Shown: piece after piece, positions 53,639 through 63,207 of the stretch
Numbering within the stretch: position 1 is the first letter of the stretch
Layout of the letters: each line of letters starts with the position of its first letter
Assembly: GCA_947258795.1 (NCBI GenBank)
Contig: CAMYJU010000010.1
Location: 38,087 to 102,086, forward strand
Source: an uncultured Gammaproteobacteria bacterium
GTDB lineage: Bacteria > Pseudomonadota > Gammaproteobacteria > DRJJ01
Direction of reading: 5' to 3'
DNA length: 64,000 nucleotides
Notes under the pieces: model-generated
What the model was told of the DNA's origin: nothing
The model's database searches: none
Seen by the model: only the letters and a program-made list of their open reading frames with translations
Position numbers and translations under genes: made by a program

Positions 53639-54178
53639 CTATTTGTCCTGTTGTTTACCTTGTGTTTTTTTCATTTCAATCAGTTTTTGCCAATACTCGA
53701 CATGGTCAGGTTTGGCTGGAGCCTCTATCTCTTCATCGACCAGCGTCAGAATATCACTCATCGGAAGCGTTTTGTTACGATGCACAAAAACTCCTCTCAC
53801 CTGTAGAGTTGCACACAGTTTACCAACCGCAAAGAACCTGTGTTCTGTGTACCAGTATTTTTCATCCCAATGAGTAAAGCGAGTTTTTATCTCAAACCGC
53901 TGGAAGGGTTTTATCGGCCTGAAATAACTGATCTCCTGCGCCTGTGCCACTGGCAGCCACTTTCGCTCGATCAAATCAAACAAGGTCCCGACCTGTCCAA
54001 GATAGTAAATCCGGCACAAATCACAAAATGCGAAATAGCGTGCATTGGTTAAATGAAAATTGATATCACAGTCATACGGCCAGGCCCGGAACCACAGGCT
54101 GCTCTCATCCAGCAGACCGATCTTTTTTGCAAAGTTACTTTTAAACAGGATAAGTAGCAATCTGAAATATAAATTCAT
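53639..54178 (-). CDS. THEM6/4HBT-type thioesterase-fold protein
   Basis: A 179-residue hot-dog-fold protein. FRAWPYDCDINFHLTNARYFAFCDLCR (about 30-56) is the typical THEM6/4-hydroxybenzoyl-CoA thioesterase-like helix with an aspartate and asparagine. EISYFRPIKPFQRFEIKTRFTHWDEKYWYTEHRFF continues the fold. The N terminus is hydrophobic (MNLYFRLLLILF) and may attach it to the membrane. The substrate is not known. It shares the strand with tag and may be transcribed with it. Confidence 0.85.
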   Translation of the reverse strand: MNLYFRLLLILFKSNFAKKIGLLDESSLWFRAWPYDCDINFHLTNARYFAFCDLCRIYYLGQVGTLFDLIERKWLPVAQAQEISYFRPIKPFQRFEIKTRFTHWDEKYWYTEHRFFAVGKLCATLQVRGVFVHRNKTLPMSDILTLVDEEIEAPAKPDHVEYWQKLIEMKKTQGKQQDK

Positions 54179-54360
54179 CGTAAATCCATTTATCCAATAA
54201 ACAGGGGCAGTGAAAATTATACTCTAATATTTGAAACGAGTTCTCTGACACGGGTTATTCTTATGGTATAAATACTAAAAAAAGTATAAGCGTCGGTAAC
54301 ACACGGTAATACGGATGTTTCTCATAATCACCGAACCCTTTTATTTTTTTGAAGGAATTT

Positions 54361-54732
54361 ATGGTGTTAGATATCAGTAACGAGTTTATCAATCCCCGCA
54401 GGCTAAGCCAGTCTGTATTACAAATCTGCGAGATTCTGGGCATGTACCAGGCCGAACTGGCACGGATCCTGCGCCTGCAATGCAGGGACATTGGAAGATT
54501 GTCCTCCGGCAAGGCTGTGTTGGAGAAAGGAACAGAAAGCTGGCAACAAGCAGAGTTCTTTCTGGAATTTTACCGATTATTGTACTTATTCCATGATGGA
54601 AACGAAGTTGCCATGTGTAACTGGCTCCGCAAAGATAACCCTGAACTGGGCGGGGCACCGCTACTCCAGATGGTGGATGAGTTACGAGTCAGTGATGTGA
54701 TCAGCTACCTAAAAGATGCGGTACAGACCTGA
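54361..54732 (+). CDS. HTH plus DUF2384-like (MbcA/ParS/Xre antitoxin-type) protein
   Basis: About 123 residues. A helix-turn-helix-like N terminus (LQICEILGMYQAELARILRLQCRDIGRL) is followed by a C terminus of DUF2384 type (FHDGNEVAMCNWLRKDNPELGGAPLLQMVDELRVSDVISYL). These domains occur in Xre/ParS/MbcA antitoxins of RES and MbcT toxins, but no toxin gene is beside it, so it is an orphan or a regulator. ATG 54361 follows GAAGGA by only 4 bases; GTG 54364 or TTG 54349 are alternatives. It is AT-rich and flanked by repeated TTCTCTGAC motifs. Confidence 0.7.
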   Translation: MVLDISNEFINPRRLSQSVLQICEILGMYQAELARILRLQCRDIGRLSSGKAVLEKGTESWQQAEFFLEFYRLLYLFHDGNEVAMCNWLRKDNPELGGAPLLQMVDELRVSDVISYLKDAVQT

Positions 54733-54745
54733 CACAAAAATAAAT

Positions 54746-54807
54746 AAAACCGGGTCAGAGAATACATTTCTAATATTAGAGAATATTGTTCTCTGACCCG
54801 GTTTTTT
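54746..54807. terminator. 17-bp-arm palindrome acting as terminator, REP-like sequence
   Basis: AAAACCGGGTCAGAGAA (54746-54762) and TTCTCTGACCCGGTTTT (54789-54805) are perfect complements, and T's follow. It would end the antitoxin-like transcript. GGGTCAGAGAA/TTCTCTGACCC resembles the motifs that surround REP-type (Y1 transposase) elements. A near copy, TTCTCTGACaCGGG, lies at 54241-54254, on the other side of the gene. Confidence 0.8.
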
Positions 54808-54908
54808 CACAATGAACCTTTTCAAGGTTTTATGGTTTACCGCGCGGCTATTGAGGCTCGCAATTGCCTTGAACCGCTGGAATAGCAGCTAAGGTCTCTA
54901 TGCGGCTA

Positions 54909-54923
54909 AACCTCGAAGAGGTT
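54909..54923. repeat. Small hairpin beyond the esterase gene
   Basis: AACCTC (54909-54914) and GAGGTT (54918-54923) pair around GAA. With an ACAACA/TGTTGT pair at about 54936-54950 it lies just past the stop of the esterase gene and may end that minus-strand operon. There is no clear T-run. Confidence 0.4.
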
Positions 54924-54952
54924 CTATGAGACTACAACAGCATGTTGTAATT

Positions 54953-55645
54953 TCAGGCCATGTTAGTTGCAAGCAGCCTACTCAACCACTGATCAATATC
55001 CTGCAGCTCATCCAGGCAGACGGCATGCTCCATTGGGTAGGTATGCCAGTCGATCTGGTTTCCAAGTTGCTGAAGTTTGTCGCGGGCTTCCTCACCAAGG
55101 TTCATGTGTACGACGGGGTCGCAGTCGCCGTGGGCCTGGAAAATTTTCAGGCGTTGCAGTTCTGACTGTCTTGCCTGCAAATTATTGGCTAGCGGCAGGT
55201 AGGTTGAAAGCGCCAATACGCCGGCCAGCGATGTGTCGTGGGTTAACGCGGTATACAAGGCCAGTGCGCCGCCCTGGGAGAAGCCGGCCAGTATAATGTT
55301 TTCCGGTTCGATGCCACGTTGTTGCTCGCGAGTGATCAGTTGACGTATGGATTCTGCAGCTTGCGGGATGCCCTGTTCATCCTCTGGCGAATCCAGGTCC
55401 AGGCCGTAGATGTCATACCAGGAACGCATGGCCATACCGCCATTGATAGTGACGGGTTGTACCGGGGCATGCGGGAAGATGTAGCGGATCGCGGTGCCGT
55501 TGACCCGGACCATTTCAGGGACGATATCGGCGAAGTCATAGCCGTCAGCGCCGAGGCCGTGTAGCCAGATGATACTGTAGTGTACCGATGGACCGGTGCT
55601 GGTTTCGATACATTGTAAAAGTGTATCGTCCTGCTGTTCAGCCAT
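54953..55645 (-). CDS. Phospholipase/carboxylesterase-family hydrolase
   Basis: A 230-residue alpha/beta-hydrolase (carboxylesterase 2 family). IIWLHGLGADGYDF is the oxyanion region, GFSQGGALALYTAL carries the nucleophile serine (about 117), and aspartate and histidine are in HGDCDPVVHMNLG and YPMEHAVCLDEL. These esterases act on short acyl esters or lysophospholipids; the natural substrate is unknown. ATG 55645 overlaps the ubiJ stop by 8 bp, so it is coupled to ubiJ. In related genomes ubiB sits here instead. Confidence 0.93.
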   Translation of the reverse strand: MAEQQDDTLLQCIETSTGPSVHYSIIWLHGLGADGYDFADIVPEMVRVNGTAIRYIFPHAPVQPVTINGGMAMRSWYDIYGLDLDSPEDEQGIPQAAESIRQLITREQQRGIEPENIILAGFSQGGALALYTALTHDTSLAGVLALSTYLPLANNLQARQSELQRLKIFQAHGDCDPVVHMNLGEEARDKLQQLGNQIDWHTYPMEHAVCLDELQDIDQWLSRLLATNMA

Positions 55646-56273
55646 GCGGGTGATGTTCGCCGTGATGCTGACTGCGTTGCAGAATATCGATATGCGCGGC
55701 CAGCCGTTCGACATCATCGCGCAGTTTGTCCACGTCGCGGACAAATTCCTGCAGTTCGAGCGTGGCCGGGCTCCAGCGCACTTCTTCTTTCAGGTACTCG
55801 CCCATATCGCGCGCCAGTACACTGCCGGTTTCGCTGAACCAGTCGGTTGCAGCCTTGAACACGCGTCCGGTACTGTGCGCCAGTACGTCGCCGATATAGG
55901 GCGCCATCAAGGCCTCCCAATCCAGGTTCAGGCCGTCAAGAAAATGTTTCAATTGTTGGCCGAGTTCGTGATCGCCCCGCATTTCGATATCACCGCGCAA
56001 CATGCTGTCGACACTGTCGCCACCCATACCGACGTGCATCCATGACGCGACACCGCCGATCAGCCAGGCATCCGGCTCGTCTTCCATTTGCGGTAATACC
56101 GAGATACCGCCGGCTGACGGCAACAGGTAGATCTTCAGGTTGATGCCGGTGATATGCAGGCCGATGACCTTGCCGGCCATAGCGGCCAGTTGGTCGCGGC
56201 TGACCGGATCGCTTGCCAGCACCCGGTTGATCGAGGTTTCCAGAGTGGCGCTGAGCAGGCTGGGTAGTTGCAT
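55638..56273 (-). CDS. ubiJ: Ubiquinone biosynthesis accessory protein UbiJ (SCP2 domain)
   Basis: A 211-residue lipid-binding protein that helps assemble the ubiquinone enzyme complex. N-terminal SCP2-like domain (VIGLHITGINLKIYLLPSAG, GGVASWMHVGMGGDSV, LRGDIEMRGDHELGQQLKHFL) and a C-terminal helical/coiled-coil region (ELQEFVRDVDKLRDDVERLAAHIDILQ) ending in a histidine-rich tail. ATG 56273 (MQLPSLL) is the family start; an upstream ATG at 56330 adds residues without homology. It sits 19 bp after ubiE, as in E. coli. Confidence 0.94.
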   Translation of the reverse strand: MQLPSLLSATLETSINRVLASDPVSRDQLAAMAGKVIGLHITGINLKIYLLPSAGGISVLPQMEDEPDAWLIGGVASWMHVGMGGDSVDSMLRGDIEMRGDHELGQQLKHFLDGLNLDWEALMAPYIGDVLAHSTGRVFKAATDWFSETGSVLARDMGEYLKEEVRWSPATLELQEFVRDVDKLRDDVERLAAHIDILQRSQHHGEHHPHG

Positions 56274-56292
56274 AAACTTATCTATATTAAGA

Positions 56293-57054
56293 TTAAAATT
56301 TAAACGCTCGGTGCAGTGCGACAATACCACCGGTCAGGTTATACACATCACAGTGATCGAAACCGGCCTCCAGCACCATGTGCTTCAGGGTGTCCTGGTC
56401 CGGGTGCATGCGTATCGATTCGGCCAGGTAGCGATAGCTTTGTTCGTCGTTGGCGATCCACTTGCCCAGCTTCGGCAGCAGGCTGAACGAATAAAAATCG
56501 TAGAGCTTGCCCAGACCCGGCACCACCGGTTTGGAGAACTCCAGTACCAGTAAACGGCCGGACGGTTTCAGGATACGATACATCTCGCGCAGCGCGGCAT
56601 TCTTGTCGGTCACGTTGCGCAGACCAAACGCGATGGTAATGCAGTCGAAGTGGTTGTCGGGGAACGGCAATGCCTCGGCATTCGCCTGTACGTATTCGAG
56701 GTTGCCGGCCAGGCCTTCGTCGATCAGCCGGCTGCGACCTTCCATTAGCATGGAGTCATTGATATCGGACAACACTACCTGGCCACTGTCACCGACCTGG
56801 CGTGCGAAGCGGCTGGCCAGATCACCGGTACCACCGGCCAGGTCCAGCACGCGCTGACCGATACTGACCGCGGCCAGCTCGATCGTGAAACGCTTCCAGA
56901 TACGATGTACGCCGCCCGACATCACATCGTTCATCAGATCGTATTTCGACGCCACCGAATGAAACACATCGGCGACGCGCTCCTGTTTATCGGCCCAGTC
57001 TACCGTTTCGTAACCGAAATGGGTGGTATCACGATCTTTGTGTTCTTCCTGCAT
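56293..57054 (-). CDS. ubiE: Ubiquinone/menaquinone C-methyltransferase
   Basis: Methylates the quinone precursor ring using SAM. The 253 residues match: [36 protein letters not shown] at the N terminus, [17 protein letters not shown] (SAM site), and [43 protein letters not shown]. It precedes ubiJ and follows the DUF971 gene with 8 bp between; together they form the usual ubi block, although ubiB is absent from this window. Confidence 0.98.
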   Translation of the reverse strand: MQEEHKDRDTTHFGYETVDWADKQERVADVFHSVASKYDLMNDVMSGGVHRIWKRFTIELAAVSIGQRVLDLAGGTGDLASRFARQVGDSGQVVLSDINDSMLMEGRSRLIDEGLAGNLEYVQANAEALPFPDNHFDCITIAFGLRNVTDKNAALREMYRILKPSGRLLVLEFSKPVVPGLGKLYDFYSFSLLPKLGKWIANDEQSYRYLAESIRMHPDQDTLKHMVLEAGFDHCDVYNLTGGIVALHRAFKF

Positions 57055-57062
57055 AATGCTCG

Positions 57063-57431
57063 TCAGTCGGCGTTGGCATCGTAGCTGTGGCCGGCCTGCT
57101 CCAGTCGTTTCAGATAGTTGGCCCAGTTGCCGTCCCTGTCCCTGCCCAGTCGGTACAGCGTATCCCAGGAATAGATGCCGGTATTATGACCATCATCAAA
57201 GTGCAGGCAGATCGCATAGTTACCGATCGGTTCGATGCGCTCGATGCGCACAGCCTGCTTGTTCAACTGCAACACTTCCTCGCCCGGCCCGTGGCCCTGT
57301 ACCTCGGCAGATGGTGAGAAGCAGCGCAGGTACTCGGCACTGAGCGAGAACTTCTCGCCGTCGTCGAAGGTCAGGTCCATGCTGCGTGACTTCTGGTGAT
57401 AGTTGATTTCGGTTGGTCTCGGTCCACTCAT
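57063..57431 (-). CDS. DUF971 domain protein
   Basis: A 122-residue protein with the DUF971 (gamma-butyrobetaine-hydroxylase-like N-terminal) domain: [52 protein letters not shown]. The function is not established; members are often near iron-sulfur or Mrp genes, and in gammaproteobacteria between hslU and ubiE as here. ATG 57431 (MSGPRPTEI) is the homologous start; ATG 57482 is further upstream. Confidence 0.9.
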   Translation of the reverse strand: MSGPRPTEINYHQKSRSMDLTFDDGEKFSLSAEYLRCFSPSAEVQGHGPGEEVLQLNKQAVRIERIEPIGNYAICLHFDDGHNTGIYSWDTLYRLGRDRDGNWANYLKRLEQAGHSYDANAD

Positions 57432-57524
57432 GGTTTTGGTCTCATGTTCCCCGGTAAGCCACACCCGGCCGCAGCCGGTCATACATGCCTACACTGTTAA
57501 TATGTATCAGCAACTAGCTGACTG

Positions 57525-58862
57525 TCAAAGAATATAGCGGCTCAGGTCTTCGTTTCCGGCCAGGTCGGCCAGGTGTTCGTCGACATAAGCGGCATCGATC
57601 GCGATGCTCTGACCGGACTTGTCCGAGGCCTCGAACGAGATCACCTCGAGCAGGCGCTCCATCACGGTATGCAGCCGTCGTGCACCGATGTTCTCGGTGC
57701 GCTCGTTGACCTCCCAGGCCAGTTGCGCGATGCGAGCGACGCCGTCTTCAGTGAAATCCAGGGCCAGGCCCTCGGTCTGCATCAACGCGGTGTACTGTTC
57801 GGTCAGCGATGCGTCCGGCTCGGTCAGGATGCGCACGAAGTCGTCCACACCCAGCGCGTCCAGCTCGACACGGATTGGCAAACGCCCCTGCAGTTCCGGG
57901 ATCAGGTCTGACGGCCTGGTCAGGTGGAACGCGCCAGATGCGATGAAAAGGATATGATCTGTATGAATCATGCCGTATTTTGTAGTGATCGTGCAGCCTT
58001 CTACCAGAGGCAACAGGTCACGCTGTACGCCCTCGCGGGACACGTCCGGGCCGCCATACTCGGAGCGAGACGCGACCTTGTCGATCTCGTCGATAAACAC
58101 GATGCCGTTCTGCTCGACATTCTGCATCGCCGCGTGTTTCAGGTCGTCCTCGTTGACCAGTTTGGCAGCCTCTTCGTCGGCCATGACTTTGAGCGCCTCT
58201 TTGACCTTGAGCTTGCGGCTGCTGGTGCGTTGGCCGCCCATGTTCTGGAACAGGCCCTGCAACTGGTTGGTCATGTCCTCCATACCCGGCGGCGCCATGA
58301 TCTCGACCCCGATCGAGGTGGACACGTCGATCTCGATCTCGCGCTCGTCAAGCTCGCCCTCGCGCAGTTTTTTGCGCAGTTTCTGGCGCGTGCCGTCCTC
58401 CTCATCCTGCTCGTCGTCCATACCGAAACCACCGCTGGGGGCGGGTAGCAACACATCCAGCACACGCTCTTCGGCCGCGTCCTCGGCCTTGTGGCGCACC
58501 TTCTCGATCTCGCGCTCACGTACCATCTTGATCGACATATCGGCAAGATCGCGGATGATCGACTCAACATCGCGGCCGACATAGCCAACTTCGGTGAATT
58601 TGGTCGCCTCGACCTTGATAAATGGCGCGTCCGACAGGCGCGCCAGACGACGCGCGATTTCGGTCTTGCCGACCCCGGTCGGGCCGATCATCAGGATATT
58701 TTTCGGCGTGATCTCGGTACGCAGCTGGTCATCCAGCTGCATGCGACGCCAGCGGTTGCGTAATGCAATCGCGACCGAACGTTTGGCGCTGGCCTGGCCA
58801 ACGATGTGTTTGTCCAGCTCCTGGACGATCTCTCTGGGGGTCATCGGGGTCATTAAAGACAT
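57525..58862 (-). CDS. hslU: HslU ATPase subunit of the HslVU protease
   Basis: An AAA+ unfoldase feeding substrates into HslV. About 445 residues; [34 protein letters not shown], Walker [16 protein letters not shown], Walker [13 protein letters not shown], the sensor region SRYEYGG-like ([16 protein letters not shown]), and the C-terminal NEDLSRYIL that docks in HslV. The I-domain contains an acidic segment (DDEQDEEDG). ATG 58862 is chosen; 58853 is an alternative and neither has a strong ribosome site. It lies 21 bp after hslV. Confidence 0.98.
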   Translation of the reverse strand: MSLMTPMTPREIVQELDKHIVGQASAKRSVAIALRNRWRRMQLDDQLRTEITPKNILMIGPTGVGKTEIARRLARLSDAPFIKVEATKFTEVGYVGRDVESIIRDLADMSIKMVREREIEKVRHKAEDAAEERVLDVLLPAPSGGFGMDDEQDEEDGTRQKLRKKLREGELDEREIEIDVSTSIGVEIMAPPGMEDMTNQLQGLFQNMGGQRTSSRKLKVKEALKVMADEEAAKLVNEDDLKHAAMQNVEQNGIVFIDEIDKVASRSEYGGPDVSREGVQRDLLPLVEGCTITTKYGMIHTDHILFIASGAFHLTRPSDLIPELQGRLPIRVELDALGVDDFVRILTEPDASLTEQYTALMQTEGLALDFTEDGVARIAQLAWEVNERTENIGARRLHTVMERLLEVISFEASDKSGQSIAIDAAYVDEHLADLAGNEDLSRYIL

Positions 58863-58883
58863 GTTTCTGAACGGAAACGCCAA

Positions 58884-59426
58884 TCAGGCGTATTCCAGCT
58901 CCTCTATGGTCAGGTTGCGGTTGGTGTAGATACAGATATCGGCCGCAATATTCAGGCTGTTTTCAACGACTTCGCGGGCCTCGAGCTCGGTGTTCTCGAC
59001 CAGCGCGCGGGCAGCGGCCTGGGCATACGAGCCACCGGAACCGATCGCCATCAGGCTGTTTTCCGGCTCGATCACATCGCCATTACCGGAGATGATCAAC
59101 GAGCTGCTATGGTCGGCCACGGCCAACAGGGCCTCCAGGCGGCGCAAGGCGCGCTCGGTACGCCAGTCCTTGGCCAGCTCCACGGCCGCACGGGTCAGGT
59201 TGCCGTTATGCTTTTCGAGCTTGCCCTCAAAGCGCTCGAACAGCGTAAACGCATCCGCGGTACCACCGGCAAAACCAGCCAGCACCTTGTCGTGATACAG
59301 GCGGCGCACCTTGCGCGCATTGCCCTTCATCACCGTATCGCCGAGGCTGACCTGACCGTCACCACCGATCACAACCTTGTTGTTCCGGCGTACGGACAGA
59401 ATAGTAGTACCACGATATTGTTCCAA
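58884..59426 (-). CDS. hslV: HslV protease subunit
   Basis: Threonine protease of the HslVU complex. The 180 residues begin with a short propeptide MEQYRG, then the catalytic N terminus [61 protein letters not shown] is also typical. The start codon is TTG (59424-59426 on the complement), with AGGAG 7 bases upstream. Heat-shock-type control is usual for this operon, but no clear sigma-32 promoter was found. The xerC remnant and the chemoreceptor gene lie upstream. Confidence 0.97.
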   Translation of the reverse strand: MEQYRGTTILSVRRNNKVVIGGDGQVSLGDTVMKGNARKVRRLYHDKVLAGFAGGTADAFTLFERFEGKLEKHNGNLTRAAVELAKDWRTERALRRLEALLAVADHSSSLIISGNGDVIEPENSLMAIGSGGSYAQAAARALVENTELEAREVVENSLNIAADICIYTNRNLTIEELEYA

Positions 59427-59640
59427 GACCTGCTCCTGATCTGCAAAGGACGGCTATTGTACACCATCGTCAGGACGAGTTGTCCCTACGAGTTATAGCT
59501 GACATTGGTTATATCCTGTTTGTATATGGCACCAGATGATCGAAATTCAATGGTTGATTAATTTCAAAGGCTCCATCGCCAGCTATCCAGCCTGTCGCAG
59601 GACGACACATTCACAGTCTCTGCTGCGAATTAACGACCGA

Positions 59641-59735
59641 TTATTTCGTCTTCGCGCGCAGATGCGCCTTGTCATACACCTGCGCCAGTTACTGGAAATC
59701 CAGGTGCGTGCCAATCCGGGTAGCGCTAATCCGGC
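59641..59735 (-). pseudogene. Decayed copy of the xerC 3' end
   Basis: The 95 bases align with 61592-61687, the last 96 bases of xerC, at roughly three-quarters identity with one gap. On the minus strand it reads THLDFQ, a stop codon, LAQVYDKAHLRAKTK and a stop, against THLDFQHLAQVYDKAHPRAKKK in XerC. A histidine codon is therefore replaced by a stop and there is no upstream gene. It is a partial duplication, in the same orientation as xerC and on the opposite side of the chemoreceptor gene. Confidence 0.85.
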
Positions 59736-59967
59736 TTGAGGCCACCTGGTATACCCAATAATACGGGTGTTCAGGTTATCTGGTGGCGGAACTATTCATC
59801 AGCTAACTACATGAAAAAATTTGTTTTTTGAATGAACCCCAAAATTTCTCTTATACCCTAGCAATTGATTTAAATATTTATGTGAATTGGTCGATATTTC
59901 GATAACAACAAGATCAATAACACATTTTTACACAACACATTGTAAATGCAGTAATGGAAAGATAACT

Positions 59968-61557
59968 ATGAAGATTAATATGCCTGTCAGCAACCAAGAA
60001 CGAGACTATGCCGACGACACCAATATTCTCTCGACCACGGACCTTAAGGGTGCGATCACCTATTATAACGATGATTTTCTGGAGATCAGCGGATTTGAGC
60101 CGGAAGAGCTGAGCCACAAAAACCACAACGTCGTCCGTCATCCTGAAATGCCGCCGGCTGCATTCGAGGATCTCTGGCAAACGGTCAAGACCGGCAAGTC
60201 CTGGATGGGTATTGTAAAAAATCGTTGTAAAAACGGCAATCACTACTGGGTCGATGCCTATGTCACACCAATCAGACATGATGGTCAGGTCATTGAATAT
60301 CAGTCGGTTCGACAAAAACCGGCGCGTGAACATGTAAAACGTGCGGAAAAAATCTACCAGCAGTTACTCGACGGTAAGTCGCCGAAGGCAATCCGCCCGT
60401 CCAGAATCAATACCACATCAAAGCTGATTGGCACCACGATTGCGTCATTATTGGCAAGCACCTCGCTCGTATCACTGGCCATGGATGTCAGTCTGACTGC
60501 TGGTATTGCGATGTTTGCTACCGGGGCGGTTTTTACTTCCCTGGCTGCATTTTTATGCTTGCGCCCACTCAGGCAGGCAATCAGCAAGGCGCGCGGTATC
60601 ACAGACAATCCCATTGCCCGGTATATCTATACCGGCCGCCGTGATGATGTCGGCTCATTATTACTGGCGATGAAGTCGCTCGGATCCGAAACAGGCGGGG
60701 TTGCCGGGCGTATCTCAGACGACTCGAAAAAACTCTCTGCAAGCGCTGACCATCTGTCAGAGGTCATCGAGAACACAAACGTTGGCGTCCAGCAACAGTA
60801 TTCCGAAACCGACCAGCTCGCGACCGCGATTAATGAAATGACAGCCAGTATTCACGAGATCTCCAGTAATGCACAGCTCACTGCCGATTCAGCCCAAGAG
60901 GCCATGACAGATTCAGAGCATGGCAGGCAGGTTGTCGGCACCGCATCCGGTTCTATCGATATGCTGGCCGAGGAGGTCAAACGTGCATCCGAGGCCATCG
61001 AAAAAGTCGAAGCGAATAGCAAGGAAATCAACACCATTGTCGATGTGATACGAGACATCTCCGAGCAAACCAATCTGCTTGCCCTTAACGCCGCCATCGA
61101 GGCGGCCAGGGCTGGCGAGCAGGGTCGCGGCTTTGCGGTGGTAGCAGACGAGGTCAGAACGCTGGCCGGTCGAACGAACACCGCCACCGACGAGATCCAG
61201 CAGATGATCGAGAAACTTCAGTCTGGTACAGGTGAGGCCGTCCAGGTCATGTCGATGAGCAGTGAGCACGCCGCCAGGAGCGTTGAACAGGCGGCATCGG
61301 CCGCCAGTTCACTCGATAGCATTGCCAGTGCTGTCGAAAAAATCAACGACATGAGCATCACCATCGCCGCGGCTGTGGAAGAGCAGAGTGCTGTCGCGGA
61401 AGAGATCAACCGCGGCATTACCTCTATCAGGGATTCCGCCGAAATCACCATGCAGGGTTCACAGGAAACCGAACAGGCCAGCGTCACAATGTCTAAGCTT
61501 GCGTCTGGCCTCAATAACCTGGCTGACGAATTCTGGACCAGGAAAAATGCGTGTTAA
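59968..61557 (+). CDS. Aer-like PAS-containing chemoreceptor
   Basis: A 529-residue methyl-accepting chemotaxis-type protein. The N-terminal PAS domain resembles the FAD-binding PAS of Aer ([68 protein letters not shown]). One or two membrane helices follow (about 160-200), then the signalling domain with the hairpin tip [42 protein letters not shown]. It likely senses redox or oxygen, as Aer does. ATG 59968 (GGAAAG upstream) is preferred over the frame opening at 59887. It lies opposite in strand to both neighbours and is bordered by two xerC 3' ends. Confidence 0.93.
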   Translation: MKINMPVSNQERDYADDTNILSTTDLKGAITYYNDDFLEISGFEPEELSHKNHNVVRHPEMPPAAFEDLWQTVKTGKSWMGIVKNRCKNGNHYWVDAYVTPIRHDGQVIEYQSVRQKPAREHVKRAEKIYQQLLDGKSPKAIRPSRINTTSKLIGTTIASLLASTSLVSLAMDVSLTAGIAMFATGAVFTSLAAFLCLRPLRQAISKARGITDNPIARYIYTGRRDDVGSLLLAMKSLGSETGGVAGRISDDSKKLSASADHLSEVIENTNVGVQQQYSETDQLATAINEMTASIHEISSNAQLTADSAQEAMTDSEHGRQVVGTASGSIDMLAEEVKRASEAIEKVEANSKEINTIVDVIRDISEQTNLLALNAAIEAARAGEQGRGFAVVADEVRTLAGRTNTATDEIQQMIEKLQSGTGEAVQVMSMSSEHAARSVEQAASAASSLDSIASAVEKINDMSITIAAAVEEQSAVAEEINRGITSIRDSAEITMQGSQETEQASVTMSKLASGLNNLADEFWTRKNAC

Positions 61558-61591
61558 CGGGTACGCCGCTATGCGCTAGTGCACCAGCGGC

Positions 61592-62497
61592 TTATTTTTT
61601 CTTCGCACGCGGATGCGCCTTGTCATACACCTGGGCGAGGTGCTGAAAATCCAGATGAGTATAGACCTGGGTGGTGCTGATGTCGGCATGGCCTAGCAGT
61701 TCCTGCACCGCGCGCAGGTCACCGCTGGACTCGAGCAGGTGGGTCGCGAAACTGTGACGCAACTTGTGTGGATGCAGGTTGCTGTCCAGTCCCTGCTTGC
61801 GGCCCTGGTGACGCAGGCGCTGCTGCACGCTGCGCGCAGCCAGGCGCGTACCACGGTTACTGACGAACAGCGCCTGCTCATCATCGCTCCTGAGTAACTG
61901 TGCGCGCACGGCCAGCCAGCGAGACAGGGCCTCGTGGGCGAGACGGCCGATTGGCAGGATGCGGGTCTTCGCGCCCTTACCGGTGACCGTGACCATATCT
62001 TCTGCCAGATTGACGTGTTGCAGGTTCAGCCCGACCAGTTCGGCCAGGCGCAGACCGGAGGAGTAAAACAGCTCCATTATCGCCTGGTCACGCATCGCGA
62101 CCGGGCTTGCATCATCATCGCTAAGCAGGCGATTGACCTGGTCGACATCCAGCACCGCTGGTAACTTGCGGGGGCTTTTCGGGGCGCGCAGGCCGCGGCC
62201 GGGGTTATGTGTAATGTGTTTTTCACGCACCAGGAATTGCAGAAAACTGCGCACCGCGGACAGGTGGCGTTGCACGCTACGACCACCCAGACCCTTACGG
62301 TGTAACTGGCTGGCCCACTGGCGCAGATGCTGGCTGTCCAGTGCAGACCAGTCGCCTAGTTCCTGTCCATGTACATAAACCAGCAGGGCCTGCAGGTCAC
62401 GACAGTAGTTCAACAGCGTATGGGGTGAATAGCGACGCTCGTACTTCAGTGAATCCAGAAAACGCTCAATCCATGATTCAAGCGTTTTGTCGGTCAC
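61592..62497 (-). CDS. xerC: Tyrosine recombinase XerC
   Basis: Resolves chromosome dimers at dif with XerD. The start is GTG 62497 (MTDKTLESWIERFLDSL), giving 301 residues, close to the E. coli length; the frame upstream is open into the DUF484 gene. Catalytic residues are visible: SGLRLAELVGL (R), GKGAKTRILP (K), HPHKLRHSFATHLL (HxxR), and LGHADISTTQVYTHLD (H and the nucleophile Y). It lies 5 bp after the DUF484 stop. Its 3' end is duplicated beyond the chemoreceptor gene. Confidence 0.97.
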   Translation of the reverse strand: MTDKTLESWIERFLDSLKYERRYSPHTLLNYCRDLQALLVYVHGQELGDWSALDSQHLRQWASQLHRKGLGGRSVQRHLSAVRSFLQFLVREKHITHNPGRGLRAPKSPRKLPAVLDVDQVNRLLSDDDASPVAMRDQAIMELFYSSGLRLAELVGLNLQHVNLAEDMVTVTGKGAKTRILPIGRLAHEALSRWLAVRAQLLRSDDEQALFVSNRGTRLAARSVQQRLRHQGRKQGLDSNLHPHKLRHSFATHLLESSGDLRAVQELLGHADISTTQVYTHLDFQHLAQVYDKAHPRAKKK

Positions 62498-62502
62498 AGG
62501 TT

Positions 62503-63207
62503 TCAGGCCAGATGGCAACGTAGCACGGTACTGATCAGTGCACCCATCTGTTTCAGGAACACCGTGCCCATGCCTGGATGAAAGCGGTTCGGGTCGTGAC
62601 TGCCTACCGCGAGCATACCCAGTTCCGCGTGACGGCCCAGTGGGATCAGCACCGCCGACTTGATGTCGCCGGCGCGCTCGGCAAACAGGTATTGCAATTG
62701 CTCCCGTTTCAGGCGGCCACATAACGGCCGGTAGGTCTGAAGCAGGTTCGCAAACAGTTCCTCGACCTGTTCATCGCGCGGTCTGCCACTGCAATGTTCC
62801 AGGTCAGCCGGGATCTTGTCGCTGTTATCAAACAGGTTCAGCATGACTTCATCGGCATTGAAATCATCGCGCATGCGCTCATAGATCAGTGCAACCACCT
62901 CTTCAGTGCCGGTGGTTTCCATCAGCGTCAGCGCCAGGCGCATAACACGTTCGGACAACCGGTCGTTGACACGCGCGACATTGACCAGTTCACGCAGCTT
63001 CAGTTTTAGCTGCCCATTCTGTTCGCGCAGGGTACGTACCTGGTATTCGATCAGGGAAATCGCAGCGCCGGTATGATGCCTGATCTTCATGTGATTCAGC
63101 AGGTCGGAGTGGTCCTGGAAATAATCCGGGTTGGCCAGCAGAAAATCCTCGACCTGCTGTGCGCTGATCTCATCTTCATTGAAATCAGGTTTTTCCTGTG
63201 TGCTCAT
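62503..63207 (-). CDS. DUF484 family protein (GAF-like)
   Basis: A 234-residue protein of unknown function, always near xerC and dapF in gammaproteobacteria. It shows an N-terminal helix (EISAQQVEDFLLANPDYFQDHSDLL) and a GAF-like C-terminal domain (AGDIKSAVLIPLGRHAELGMLAVGSHDPNRFHPGMGTVFLKQMG). The start overlaps the dapF stop (ATGA at 63207-63204). It comes just before xerC in the same operon. Confidence 0.95.
   Translation of the reverse strand: MSTQEKPDFNEDEISAQQVEDFLLANPDYFQDHSDLLNHMKIRHHTGAAISLIEYQVRTLREQNGQLKLKLRELVNVARVNDRLSERVMRLALTLMETTGTEEVVALIYERMRDDFNADEVMLNLFDNSDKIPADLEHCSGRPRDEQVEELFANLLQTYRPLCGRLKREQLQYLFAERAGDIKSAVLIPLGRHAELGMLAVGSHDPNRFHPGMGTVFLKQMGALISTVLRCHLA

Noticed and set aside
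59536-59739. Plus-strand ORF of 67 codons
   Set aside because: Its second half is the reverse strand of the xerC remnant, so it is not treated as a gene.
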